Assembly: GCF_008084905.1 (NCBI RefSeq)
Contig: NZ_VSFC01000052.1
Span: 186,001 to 250,000, forward strand
Direction of reading: 5' to 3'
Source: Xanthomarina maritima
Lineage (GTDB): Bacteria; Bacteroidota; Bacteroidia; Flavobacteriales; Flavobacteriaceae
DNA: 64,000 nucleotides
Shown here: in pieces, positions 8,530 through 17,367 of the stretch
Numbering within the stretch: the first letter of the stretch is position 1
Layout: every line of letters begins with the position of its first letter
The notes under the pieces: generated by a model
Databases searched by the model: none
Seen by the model: the letters and a program-made list of their open reading frames with translations, nothing else
What the model was told of the DNA's origin: nothing
Program-made: the position numbers and the translations under genes

Positions 8530-10761
8530 ATGAAATTATCAAAGCACCTTCTCCTTTTTTGCTTTTTAGCAACTCTCTTTACTTCAGCACAAAATAAAGA
8601 AATCACACTCGAAGACATATGGAACGGAACCTTTAGAACAGAAGGCATGGACGCCTTACATTCTATGAAAAATGGACAGCAATATTCTGTTTTAAATTTT
8701 GATAGAGAATCAGGAACAACTTCTATCGATGTATATGATTATAAGACATTAGAAAAAGTAAAAACTTTAGTTAATTCTAGTCAACTAGAAGAAATTAAAT
8801 ATTTTACGGATTATACGTTTAGTAATGATGAAGGTCAGATTCTTTTAGCTACAGAGGTTGAGCCAATATTTAGACGATCTAGTTTAGGAAAGTTTTATGT
8901 ATTTAATACTAAAACAAATCAGGTGTCTTTAGTTGCAGAAGAAAAAATTCAAGAGCCAACATTTTCACCAGATGGTACAAAAATGGCTTATGGTTACAAC
9001 AATAATTTATTTGTAAAAGATTTAAATTCTGGAAAGACTACTCAAATAACTTTTGATGGTGAAAAAAATAAAATCATTAATGGTATTACAGACTGGGTTT
9101 ATGAAGAAGAATTTGGTTTTGTTAGAGCTTTTGAATGGAATGCTGATAGTAATAAAATAGCATTTATTCGTTTTGATGAAACTGATGTTCCAGAATTTTC
9201 AATGGATGTTTATGGTGATAAATTATATCAAACACAACAGGTTTTTAAATATCCAAAAGCTGGAGAAGCTAATGCCATTGTATCACTTCATTTATATAAT
9301 TTAGAAACAGATAGAGCCTCAGAAATTAAAGTAAACAAAGCATATCATGACTTTTACATACCAAGAATAAAATGGACAAACAATCCTGACGTGTTAAGTG
9401 CTCATTTTTTAAATAGACATCAAAACGAATTAGATTTATGGATGATACATGCAGAAAGAAATTCAGCTAATCTTGTTTTAGAAGAAAGAGACAACGCCTA
9501 TGTGGATGTGACTGACAATCTAACCTTTTTGAAAGATAATAGCTTTATTTGGACCAGCGAAAAAGATGGTTATAACCATCTTTATCATTATTCTAAAGAT
9601 GGAGAGTTATTAAACCAAATAACTAAAGGTAACTGGGAAGTGACTAGTTATTATGGTTATGATGAAAAACAAGATAAAATATTTTATCAATCTACCGAAA
9701 ATGGATCTATCAACAGAGATGTTTATTCTATAAAACTAAACGGAAGAGATAAAGAACGATTAACAAAAAGCGAAGGAAGTAATCGAGCCTCCTTTAGTGC
9801 AGATTTCTCTTATTTTATTAATTCGTTTTCAAGTGCATCAACACCACCAGAATATACATTAAATGAAGCAAAATCAGGAAACTTAATTAAAAGTATAAAA
9901 GATAACGACAAGCTTTCAGAAAAACTTTTAGACTATAAAACATCAAAAAAAGAATTTAGTACCATTCATGTAAATGGAAACGATTTAAACATGTGGATGA
10001 TAAAGCCAGCCAATTTTGATGAATCTAAACAATATCCACTTTTCATGTATCAATATTCTGGACCAGGATCTCAAAGTGTTTCTAATAGCTGGAATAGTTC
10101 TAACGATTATTGGTACCAATATCTAGCACAAAAAGGTTATATAGTGGCTTGTGTAGATGGAAGAGGCACTGGATTTAAAGGAGCAAAATTTAAGAAAGTG
10201 ACTCAAAAAGAAATGGGTAAATATGAAGTTGAAGACCAGATAGAAGCTGCTAAACAATTAGGAAAATTACCATATATTGATGCCTCAAGAATTGGAATTT
10301 GGGGATGGAGTTATGGAGGTTTTATGAGTAGCAATGCATTATTTAAAGGAAATGATGTCTTTAAAATGGCCATTGCTGTAGCTCCAGTTACAAGCTGGCG
10401 TTTTTACGATTCTGTTTATACAGAACGCTATATGACAACACCTCAGGAAAACCCAAGTGGTTACGATGAAAATTCACCTTTAAACCACGTAGATAAATTA
10501 GACGGGGATTTCTTATTAATCCATGGGACTGGAGACGATAATGTACATGTGCAAAATACCATGCGTTTAGCTGAAGCATTAATTCAAGCAAACAAGCAAT
10601 TTGAATGGATGATTTATCCAGACAAAAACCATGGTATTTATGGTGGGAATACACGATTACACTTATATACTAAAATGTCCAATTTTATTGATGAGACTTT
10701 AGGAGATAAAAGAGAACAAACTGAAGAAGTTAAAGAAGAAAAGGTAAAGATTAAAGGATAA
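8530..10761 (+). CDS. Dipeptidyl peptidase IV (S9B), secreted
   Basis: A 743-residue protein with a signal peptide ending near TLFTSA-QNKE. The N-terminal beta-propeller carries DWVYEEEFG, the double-Glu motif that binds the free amino end of the substrate. The alpha/beta-hydrolase domain contains the triad: Ser594 in GWSYGGF, Asp669/670 in GTGDDNVHV and His701 in DKNHGIYGG. It releases X-Pro or X-Ala dipeptides from peptides in the periplasm or outside the cell. Two proton-coupled peptide transporters follow within 21 and 26 bases, so cleavage products can be imported directly. The C-terminal tail is Lys/Glu-rich. Confidence 0.93.
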   Translation: MKLSKHLLLFCFLATLFTSAQNKEITLEDIWNGTFRTEGMDALHSMKNGQQYSVLNFDRESGTTSIDVYDYKTLEKVKTLVNSSQLEEIKYFTDYTFSNDEGQILLATEVEPIFRRSSLGKFYVFNTKTNQVSLVAEEKIQEPTFSPDGTKMAYGYNNNLFVKDLNSGKTTQITFDGEKNKIINGITDWVYEEEFGFVRAFEWNADSNKIAFIRFDETDVPEFSMDVYGDKLYQTQQVFKYPKAGEANAIVSLHLYNLETDRASEIKVNKAYHDFYIPRIKWTNNPDVLSAHFLNRHQNELDLWMIHAERNSANLVLEERDNAYVDVTDNLTFLKDNSFIWTSEKDGYNHLYHYSKDGELLNQITKGNWEVTSYYGYDEKQDKIFYQSTENGSINRDVYSIKLNGRDKERLTKSEGSNRASFSADFSYFINSFSSASTPPEYTLNEAKSGNLIKSIKDNDKLSEKLLDYKTSKKEFSTIHVNGNDLNMWMIKPANFDESKQYPLFMYQYSGPGSQSVSNSWNSSNDYWYQYLAQKGYIVACVDGRGTGFKGAKFKKVTQKEMGKYEVEDQIEAAKQLGKLPYIDASRIGIWGWSYGGFMSSNALFKGNDVFKMAIAVAPVTSWRFYDSVYTERYMTTPQENPSGYDENSPLNHVDKLDGDFLLIHGTGDDNVHVQNTMRLAEALIQANKQFEWMIYPDKNHGIYGGNTRLHLYTKMSNFIDETLGDKREQTEEVKEEKVKIKG

Positions 10762-10781
10762 TAAACTAACTAAACACTAAT

Positions 10782-12299
10782 ATGTCAAAATCTGTATTAA
10801 CTGAATCTGGGGAGCCAGAATTATTCGGGCACCCAAAAGGATTATTTTATTTATTTTTTGCTGAACTGTGGGAACGTTTTAGCTTCTATGGTATGCGAGC
10901 ACTACTTACGCTTTACATGGTTCAAGAGATTTTTAAAGCTTTAGTAGATAAAGACGCGGCAACAGCTGTGGTTTATGCATCATATGGCTCATTAGTATAT
11001 GCTTCTACTGTTATTGGAGGACAAGTTTCCGATAAAATTTTTGGAATGAGAAGTTCTATATTTTTAGGTGGTATTTTAATGTCTATTGGGCATTTTGTTT
11101 TGGCTATAGAGAATAATATGGCATTCTTTCTAGCTTTAGCTTTTATAGTAGTTGGGAACGGTTTTTTTAAGCCCAATATTTCAACATTCGTTGGTTCACT
11201 ATACAAAGATGGAGACGTTAGAAAAGATTCTGGATTTACTATCTTTTATATGGGAATTAATATTGGCGGTTTTGTAGCACCATTACTTTGCGGATGGTTA
11301 GCTATTGAGTATGGCTGGCATTATGGTTTTGGTTTAGCAGGTGTTGGCATGTTAACAGGGCTTATTTTCTTTTGGAGTGGTATAAAAAATAATGTTTTTG
11401 GAGAGAAAGGTTTACCACCAAATATAGAAGTTTATGAAAAGAAAGTTTTAGGGATTCCTCAGAAAACATTAATTCCCATTATCTCTGTATTGGCTGTTCC
11501 ACTCATTGCATATGTTTTATCTCAATACAAGTCTATTCTAGGAGATGAGACTATTGTGAGTATTATATTTAAAGTTATTGGTGTTGCTATATTGATTTAC
11601 CTAATAAGAATCATGATGAAAGCGACTTTAGAAGAAAGAAAGAAATTAATTATGGCCGTTTTAATTACTTTTTTTATGACACTTTTTTGGGGATTCCATG
11701 AGTTGTCCGGAAGTGTAATTACTTTATTTGCATCTAGAAATGTCGACTTAACTTTTATTAATGCAAGTCAGACAAATGCTTTAAACTCTATGTTTATTAT
11801 CCTATTAGCAATTCCTATATCATTACTTTGGGCATATTTATCTAAGAGAAATCTTAACCCTAGAACACCATATAAATTTGGGCTTGGATTGGTTTTGGCT
11901 GGCGCAAGTTTTTATATTTTAGCGTTGAGTGCTGGAAGTGCAAATGAAAATGGCATGGTGCCTTTTGCCTATTTATTTATCATGTATTTTGTAATCTCCA
12001 TTGGAGAATTGTTTATGTCTCCTGTAGGATTATCTAAAATAACAGATTTATCACCTAAAAGAATTGTAGCCTTTATGATGGGAATCTGGTTTTTATCTTC
12101 AGCATATGCTTTCCAAATAGTAGGATTTATTTCTAAACAATTGGCAGTTGAAAGCACAGATGTGAATGTGGGAGGTCTACAAACTTTATCAATATATACT
12201 GATGGATTTGGTCTTATCGCTAAATATGCACTTGGAGCTGGACTTGTTGTTTTGTTGTTTTCTCCATTAATGAAAAAACTAATGGGGAACGTACACTAA
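10782..12299 (+). CDS. POT/PTR2-family proton-coupled di/tripeptide transporter (first copy)
   Basis: A 505-residue polytopic MFS protein. It has the POT signature ELWERFSFYGMRALL (the ExxERFxYY-type proton-coupling motif in helix 1) and FYMGINIGGF (the PTR2 motif, FYxxINxG) near residue 150, with about 14 hydrophobic spans and a short hydrophilic link near residue 210. It imports di- and tripeptides across the inner membrane. It starts 21 bases after the dipeptidyl peptidase gene and 26 bases before a paralogue. The pair probably arose by duplication and may differ in peptide preference. Confidence 0.92.
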   Translation: MSKSVLTESGEPELFGHPKGLFYLFFAELWERFSFYGMRALLTLYMVQEIFKALVDKDAATAVVYASYGSLVYASTVIGGQVSDKIFGMRSSIFLGGILMSIGHFVLAIENNMAFFLALAFIVVGNGFFKPNISTFVGSLYKDGDVRKDSGFTIFYMGINIGGFVAPLLCGWLAIEYGWHYGFGLAGVGMLTGLIFFWSGIKNNVFGEKGLPPNIEVYEKKVLGIPQKTLIPIISVLAVPLIAYVLSQYKSILGDETIVSIIFKVIGVAILIYLIRIMMKATLEERKKLIMAVLITFFMTLFWGFHELSGSVITLFASRNVDLTFINASQTNALNSMFIILLAIPISLLWAYLSKRNLNPRTPYKFGLGLVLAGASFYILALSAGSANENGMVPFAYLFIMYFVISIGELFMSPVGLSKITDLSPKRIVAFMMGIWFLSSAYAFQIVGFISKQLAVESTDVNVGGLQTLSIYTDGFGLIAKYALGAGLVVLLFSPLMKKLMGNVH

Positions 12300-12325
12300 T
12301 TTGAAACTAACTAAATTAATTATAT

Positions 12326-14110
12326 ATGAATACAGATATTGAAAATCTTTTTAAAGACAAGGTTATTGGACATCCAGCCGGATTGTTTGTGCTGTTTTTT
12401 ACTGAAATGTGGGAGCGCTTTTCATTTTATGGCATGCGTATTTTATTAGTACTGTTTTTAACTGCACCAATTTTAAGCGATAATCCAGGTTGGGAATGGC
12501 CAAGAGAGCATGCTTTAGCATTAATTGGTACCTATGCTTCTTTACTTTATTTAACACCTATCATTGGAGGTTGGATTGCAGATAAAATTACAGGTTATAG
12601 AGTAGCAGTTGTAATAGGTTGTTTAATTATGACTTTAGGCCATGCAGCTATGGCTCTTGAAACTACAATGACGTTCTATTTAGGCTTAGCCTTACTTGTA
12701 ATTGGAACAGGGTTCTTTAAACCAAATATTACGTCTATTATTTCTGAAATGTATAAAGGCAAAGAGTCTAAAAAAGATGGAGCATACACTATCTTCTATA
12801 TGGGAGTAAATGCTGGAGCCTTTTTCGGAATGATGCTATGTGGTTATTTAGCTGAAAATTTTGGTTGGTCTTGGGGCTTTGGATTAGCAGGAATCTTCAT
12901 GATGCTTGGTATGTTACAGTTTTGGTTGGCTAAAAATTTATTTGGAAATGTAGGTGGGAAACCTTCTCTAAAACATGTGGTCGAAATACCTCAAAACATT
13001 AATGAAGAAGCTCCAAAAGAACAAGAAGAAGCTAACGTTGATGAAAAGTTAAATCCATTTACAATGATGGATAAAGTACTTATAATTTTATCCTCTTTAG
13101 GAGGTTTACTCTATCTTTTTAATGATCCATTAGAAAAAATTGAAGGTACAAGTTTAGCTCCTTTTGAAATAGGTGGATTAAGTGGTTCAAACGTTGTTGT
13201 TTTAACTGCTTTAGTATTATTTTTAATTCTTTTAGTAACTAGAATAGCAAGATATATTCCTATTGTTAGAGACAGAATAATTGCTGTTTCTATTTTTGGG
13301 ATATTTACAGTATTTTTCTTTGCTTTTTTTGAGCAGTCATTGGGTTCTATGACATTGTTTGCTAGAGATTACACAGATAGAACATTGGTCGGAAATTCGG
13401 CAATGATATTCAAAGTAGTTGATGCATTACTAACTACAGTTCCTTTAATTATTATTACTTGGGTTTTATTTTTATTAGCAAAAAAGACTTTTTCAAGAAT
13501 AGGTTTATCTAATATTATTTTAGCCATAGCTTTTGCTGGATTATGGTTTTTAGTCATATTTAGACTAATGGATAAATTTTCACAAGAAGGGAATGAGGTT
13601 GATGCAACATGGTTTGGAATCTTAAATTCCTTCTTTATTATCACCTTAGCACCATTATTCTCTAAATGGTGGGAAAGTAAATACAATCCAAGTGCTGCCA
13701 TGAAATATGGAATTGGACTAATTTTATTAGGACTAGGTTTTGCTTTTTTATCTTATGGAGCTTCAGAGATACCTTCAGGAGCAAAAACAGCTTCTGTTAG
13801 CATGATCTTTTTAATTTTAGCTTATTTACTACATACTATGGGAGAATTATGTATTTCTCCAGTAGGGTTATCTTATTTAAGTAAACTAGTGCCAGCTAGA
13901 ATGATTGGATTTATGTTTGGAGTCTGGTATCTAGCTATTGCAGTTGGTCAAAAAGCAGCTGGAACTATGGGAGGAATGATTGATAAAATTTCCGAACAAT
14001 ACTCATTAGGAACCTTCTTTTTAATATTCACATTAATTCCTATAGGTGTTGGATTAGTATCAATTGTATTAAATCCATTATTAAAAAGACTAATGCATAA
14101 CGTACGTTAA
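12326..14110 (+). CDS. POT/PTR2-family proton-coupled di/tripeptide transporter (second copy)
   Basis: A 594-residue paralogue of the preceding transporter, with the same helix-1 motif (EMWERFSFYGMRILL) and the PTR2 motif FYMGVNAGAF. It is longer mainly because of an acidic cytoplasmic linker after helix 6 (about residues 215-245, NINEEAPKEQEEANVDEK), which the first copy lacks, and extra hydrophobic segments around it. It is the last gene of the peptidase-transporter unit and is followed by a good intrinsic terminator. Confidence 0.92.
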   Translation: MNTDIENLFKDKVIGHPAGLFVLFFTEMWERFSFYGMRILLVLFLTAPILSDNPGWEWPREHALALIGTYASLLYLTPIIGGWIADKITGYRVAVVIGCLIMTLGHAAMALETTMTFYLGLALLVIGTGFFKPNITSIISEMYKGKESKKDGAYTIFYMGVNAGAFFGMMLCGYLAENFGWSWGFGLAGIFMMLGMLQFWLAKNLFGNVGGKPSLKHVVEIPQNINEEAPKEQEEANVDEKLNPFTMMDKVLIILSSLGGLLYLFNDPLEKIEGTSLAPFEIGGLSGSNVVVLTALVLFLILLVTRIARYIPIVRDRIIAVSIFGIFTVFFFAFFEQSLGSMTLFARDYTDRTLVGNSAMIFKVVDALLTTVPLIIITWVLFLLAKKTFSRIGLSNIILAIAFAGLWFLVIFRLMDKFSQEGNEVDATWFGILNSFFIITLAPLFSKWWESKYNPSAAMKYGIGLILLGLGFAFLSYGASEIPSGAKTASVSMIFLILAYLLHTMGELCISPVGLSYLSKLVPARMIGFMFGVWYLAIAVGQKAAGTMGGMIDKISEQYSLGTFFLIFTLIPIGVGLVSIVLNPLLKRLMHNVR

Positions 14111-14135
14111 TCGAATAATTCGTTAAAATAAATAG

Positions 14136-14163
14136 AAAACACTCCTAAATTGGAGTGTTTTTT
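14136..14163 (+). terminator. Intrinsic terminator after the peptide-uptake operon
   Basis: AAAACACTCC (14137-14146) pairs perfectly with GGAGTGTTTT (14152-14161) around TAAATT and continues into a T-tract. It lies 26 bases after the second POT transporter. Confidence 0.9.
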
Positions 14164-14215
14164 ATATTTTAGGAACAATTTTTGAATGATAAGAAACTTA
14201 GATATAAGTTATAAA

Positions 14216-14770
14216 ATGAAAACTATGAAAAGAATTATAATACTAGTAGTAGCCATAATGTTTGTTGGAACTATTTCTGCACAAGAAATAAAATGGGTCA
14301 CCTTAGAACAGGCTGTTGAGCTACAAAAGAAGAATCCAAAAAAAATCATGATTGATGCTTATACAAATTGGTGTGGACCATGTAAGATGTTAGACAAAAA
14401 CACTTTTCAAAATAAAGATGTAGCAGATTATGTAAATACATACTACTATGCTGTAAAATTTAATGCTGAAGGAAATGAAACTATAAATTTTAAGGGGAAT
14501 ACGTTTACAAATCCTAGTTATAATCCTGCAAATGCTAATAGAAGAAATTCGCCTCACCAATTATCAACTTATTTTAGTGTGAGATCTTATCCTACTATTT
14601 TGTTTTTAGATGAAACAGGTGAGTTTTTAACACCTGTAATTGGTTATAAAACTCCCCAGCAATTAGAAGTATATTTAAAATTGTTTAAAGAAAATGCACA
14701 TAAAAACATGAAAACTCAAGAAGATTTTTCGACTTATTACAGTTCGTTTAAGCCAGAGTTTTCAAATTAA
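14216..14770 (+). CDS. Secreted thioredoxin-fold protein with WCGPCK motif
   Basis: 184 residues from the ATG at 14216 (MKTMKRIIIL). An upstream in-frame ATG at 14186 would add ten residues that spoil the signal peptide. The signal peptide ends near GTISA-QEI. The redox motif is YTNWCGPCKMLD, followed by an insertion rich in Asn (NPSYNPANANRRNSP) and the cis-Pro region SYPTILFLDE. This indicates a periplasmic thiol-disulfide oxidoreductase of the thioredoxin-7/DUF255 type. It converges with comEC only 4 bases away, and its terminator appears to lie inside that gene. Confidence 0.85.
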   Translation: MKTMKRIIILVVAIMFVGTISAQEIKWVTLEQAVELQKKNPKKIMIDAYTNWCGPCKMLDKNTFQNKDVADYVNTYYYAVKFNAEGNETINFKGNTFTNPSYNPANANRRNSPHQLSTYFSVRSYPTILFLDETGEFLTPVIGYKTPQQLEVYLKLFKENAHKNMKTQEDFSTYYSSFKPEFSN

Positions 14771-14774
14771 AAAG

Positions 14775-16814
14775 TTATTCTATGATAAAAGCTCCCTTTT
14801 CATTGGTTTGATGAAAAGGGATTTTTTGTTTTTGGCAAGTTTCTTCCCAACGTTTTAAATAGGATTTGTAATTGCTTCCATCGGCAATTATGAGTTTAGG
14901 ATTTATACTGTCTATTACACGAACCAAATTTATTTTAGGCGAATTTCTAAGCAGGATATAATCTGGCTTAAAACTCGACACCTCGTATAGGCCTAAACTA
15001 TCAATTACAAGTATATTCTTATCTGATATTTTATAGACAGATTGTATAGTATCTTCTGTTATAAATGAAATGTTATTTTTTATTGTAAAATTTGAAATGA
15101 TAAAATCTAACTCCTTATTGAAGTCTTTTATATTATGATGTAAACTCATTTTTTCACCATTTTGAATTCCAATTAGAGTTTGTTTGTTTTTTTGAAATAT
15201 GATAAACCTATTAATTGATTGATATTGCTGTTTTGAATAAATCTGAACACTTTGAAATATAATGATGGTAAATAAAACAGCTATTGCATTTTTATATGAT
15301 TTAATTTTATAGAATTGATAAAAAGCAAATATGAAAAGATAGCTTGCTAAAATATCAATAAAATTAAATGGAATATCTTTAAAATAAAAAGCTTCTTGTT
15401 GAGCAATCCATTTAAAGAAGTTATTCATCCAGCTAATAATAATGCCATAAATTAATGCCACTAAATTTGGAAGTATATTAAGTAAGGCCAAACCAATAAC
15501 AACTAATCCAAAACTTAAAATAATTCCTAGAACTGGAACAACAATCACATTAGATAAAATAAATAATCCAGGAAATTGATGAAAATAAAAAAGGCTTATA
15601 GGTAGAATGCCAAATTGTGCAGCAATTGAAACTACAAAGGCTTGCCATAGTTTATCTGCTATCCAATATTTTGGTTTCCAAAGTCGATAAAAAAAAGGAT
15701 AAAAAGTTACAATGCCAATTACTGCAAAATAACTTAATTGGAATCCAACATCGAATAAGAATGAAGGTCTTATAAGAAGCAATATAAATGCCGAACAGGC
15801 TAAAGTGTTTAGCGTGTTAATAGGTCGTTTTAAATTCATTCCTATAGTAACAAAAGTAAACATGGTTGCAGCTCTTGAAACAGATGCAGATAGTCCAGCA
15901 ATTACAGCAAAACTCCAAAGACAGATTAATATTAAGATAATTTTATAAATATGTCCATGTTTAATAAACTCAATAGGCTTAAATAAATAGTTTAAAAACA
16001 ATAAAATAATTCCAACATGAAGACCAGATACAGCTAGAATGTGTATGGCGCCTGCTCTTTTATAATCTTCATAAATCTCATTGCTAATTTCTTTTCTCTG
16101 GCCTAATAATAAGGCATTGATTATTGAAAGTTCATTAAGAGTAAAATGGTATTTTTTTAATTTCAGATTTATAGTTGATCTAAATGCATCTGCTAAACCA
16201 AAAAGGGTCGTTTTCTTTTTGCTAACAATATAAAGAGACTCATTATTAGTATATAGTTTTGAATAGATGTTTTTATTTTCAAGGAATGACTTATAGTTAA
16301 ATTGATTAGGGTTTAATGGCTCTATTAAAGAATATATTTTTGAATTAATAATTAAAACATCGTCTACACTAAATGGTTTTGAGATCGAATCTACTTTTAT
16401 ATTTAATAGAGCTAAACCTGTAGTTTGGATATTATCAACACTTAATATATTTACAACATATTTGTCATTGTAAATGTTAGATTTTAACTGATCTGAAATC
16501 TTTATAGTAATGTAGGAAGTAGAATCACTTTTAAAGTTTTTTAAATGTGAATAATGATTTTTGAAATTTCTATGATCGTGAATATTAACAACTAATATAC
16601 CTATAGAAATCATAGTCAGAAAAGCGATTATTCCAAACCAGATGTTTTTTAAGAAATGGGTTTTAGAAATTAAATAAACTAAAACAAGTACAAAAAATAG
16701 AATTAGAGTTGTAACTATAGAAAGCGATAAGGATACGGTAAAATAATGAGACAATAAAATGCCTATAACCAAACATGTGGTTAGTTTGATAATAGGAAAT
16801 TGTAGCAGCTTCAC
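14775..16814 (-). CDS. comEC: ComEC/Rec2-family DNA-uptake channel protein
   Basis: A 679-residue polytopic membrane protein. An N-terminal DUF4131-like region with hydrophobic spans is followed by the competence domain with ILAVSGLHVGIILLFL (about residues 255-270) and many further helices to about residue 500. ComEC moves single-stranded DNA across the inner membrane in natural transformation. After the last helix there are about 150 soluble residues but no HxHxDH motif, so the metallo-beta-lactamase nuclease domain of longer ComEC proteins is missing or unrecognisable. The start is GTG, because a stop precedes it with no in-frame ATG between. The gene is first in a minus-strand series including lpxB only by proximity. 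Confidence 0.88.
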   Translation of the reverse strand: MKLLQFPIIKLTTCLVIGILLSHYFTVSLSLSIVTTLILFFVLVLVYLISKTHFLKNIWFGIIAFLTMISIGILVVNIHDHRNFKNHYSHLKNFKSDSTSYITIKISDQLKSNIYNDKYVVNILSVDNIQTTGLALLNIKVDSISKPFSVDDVLIINSKIYSLIEPLNPNQFNYKSFLENKNIYSKLYTNNESLYIVSKKKTTLFGLADAFRSTINLKLKKYHFTLNELSIINALLLGQRKEISNEIYEDYKRAGAIHILAVSGLHVGIILLFLNYLFKPIEFIKHGHIYKIILILICLWSFAVIAGLSASVSRAATMFTFVTIGMNLKRPINTLNTLACSAFILLLIRPSFLFDVGFQLSYFAVIGIVTFYPFFYRLWKPKYWIADKLWQAFVVSIAAQFGILPISLFYFHQFPGLFILSNVIVVPVLGIILSFGLVVIGLALLNILPNLVALIYGIIISWMNNFFKWIAQQEAFYFKDIPFNFIDILASYLFIFAFYQFYKIKSYKNAIAVLFTIIIFQSVQIYSKQQYQSINRFIIFQKNKQTLIGIQNGEKMSLHHNIKDFNKELDFIISNFTIKNNISFITEDTIQSVYKISDKNILVIDSLGLYEVSSFKPDYILLRNSPKINLVRVIDSINPKLIIADGSNYKSYLKRWEETCQKQKIPFHQTNEKGAFIIE
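14791..14828 (+). terminator. Terminator hairpin embedded in the 3' coding end of comEC
   Basis: CCCTTTTCAT (14794-14803) pairs perfectly with ATGAAAAGGG (14811-14820) across a 7-base loop, followed by ATTTTTTG on the plus strand. It is correctly placed to end the thioredoxin-like transcript, 24 bases past its stop, but the bases also encode the C-terminal residues of ComEC on the other strand. Confidence 0.75.
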
Positions 16815-16835
16815 ACATTGAAGATACTAAATTTC

Positions 16836-17366
16836 TTACAATATTCTACGTGCTTGTACGAATGCGAAGTACCAATATTTGTCAGATAATTTTGATGTAA
16901 TCACACCACTGCTAGTGGTTGAGTGAATAAATTCAACAAAACCAGGTCTAACATCTGTAACTAGACCAACATGATTTATATGTCTGCTGTTTTTCTTTGT
17001 AGCAAAAAATAAGAGGTCACCTTTTTGAACTTCTTTTACATCTACCCAACTTCCTGTTGTTGCTAAATCATCTGTAGTTCTAGGTAGAGAAATATTTTCA
17101 CTATAATAAGCTGTCGTTATAAGTCCAGAACAATCCATGCCTTTTTTAGTTGTTCCTCCATATTTGTAACGTACCCCATTATATGTTTCGGCAGTTTTTA
17201 TAATATTATTTATAGTTGAATTTTCAACATCAGAACCTGATGAATCTTTTGTTTTTATTTCCTTTTGAGTTTTTTGAGTATTTTTTGAGGCTACTTTACT
17301 TGTCTTAGTAGCTTTACAAGCTGAAAATGTTAATAAAAGCACTAATAAGTAGGTAATTTTTCGCAT
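16836..17366 (-). CDS. NlpC/P60 (C40) peptidase lipoprotein
   Basis: A 176-residue protein with a lipoprotein signal (LLLTFSAC-KATK, Cys17) and a short Lys/Ser/Thr-rich linker, then a complete NlpC/P60 domain: catalytic Cys in GGTTKKGMDCSGL, His in HINHVGLVTD and a third polar residue in FIHSTTSSG. These enzymes cut D-Glu-mDAP bonds in peptidoglycan stem peptides. The meso-DAP-type MurE in this window fits that substrate. It lies 1 base from the lpxB start-side neighbour (end of lpxB at 17368), so it is probably co-transcribed with lpxB and surE. Confidence 0.9.
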   Translation of the reverse strand: MRKITYLLVLLLTFSACKATKTSKVASKNTQKTQKEIKTKDSSGSDVENSTINNIIKTAETYNGVRYKYGGTTKKGMDCSGLITTAYYSENISLPRTTDDLATTGSWVDVKEVQKGDLLFFATKKNSRHINHVGLVTDVRPGFVEFIHSTTSSGVITSKLSDKYWYFAFVQARRIL

Positions 17367-17367
17367 G

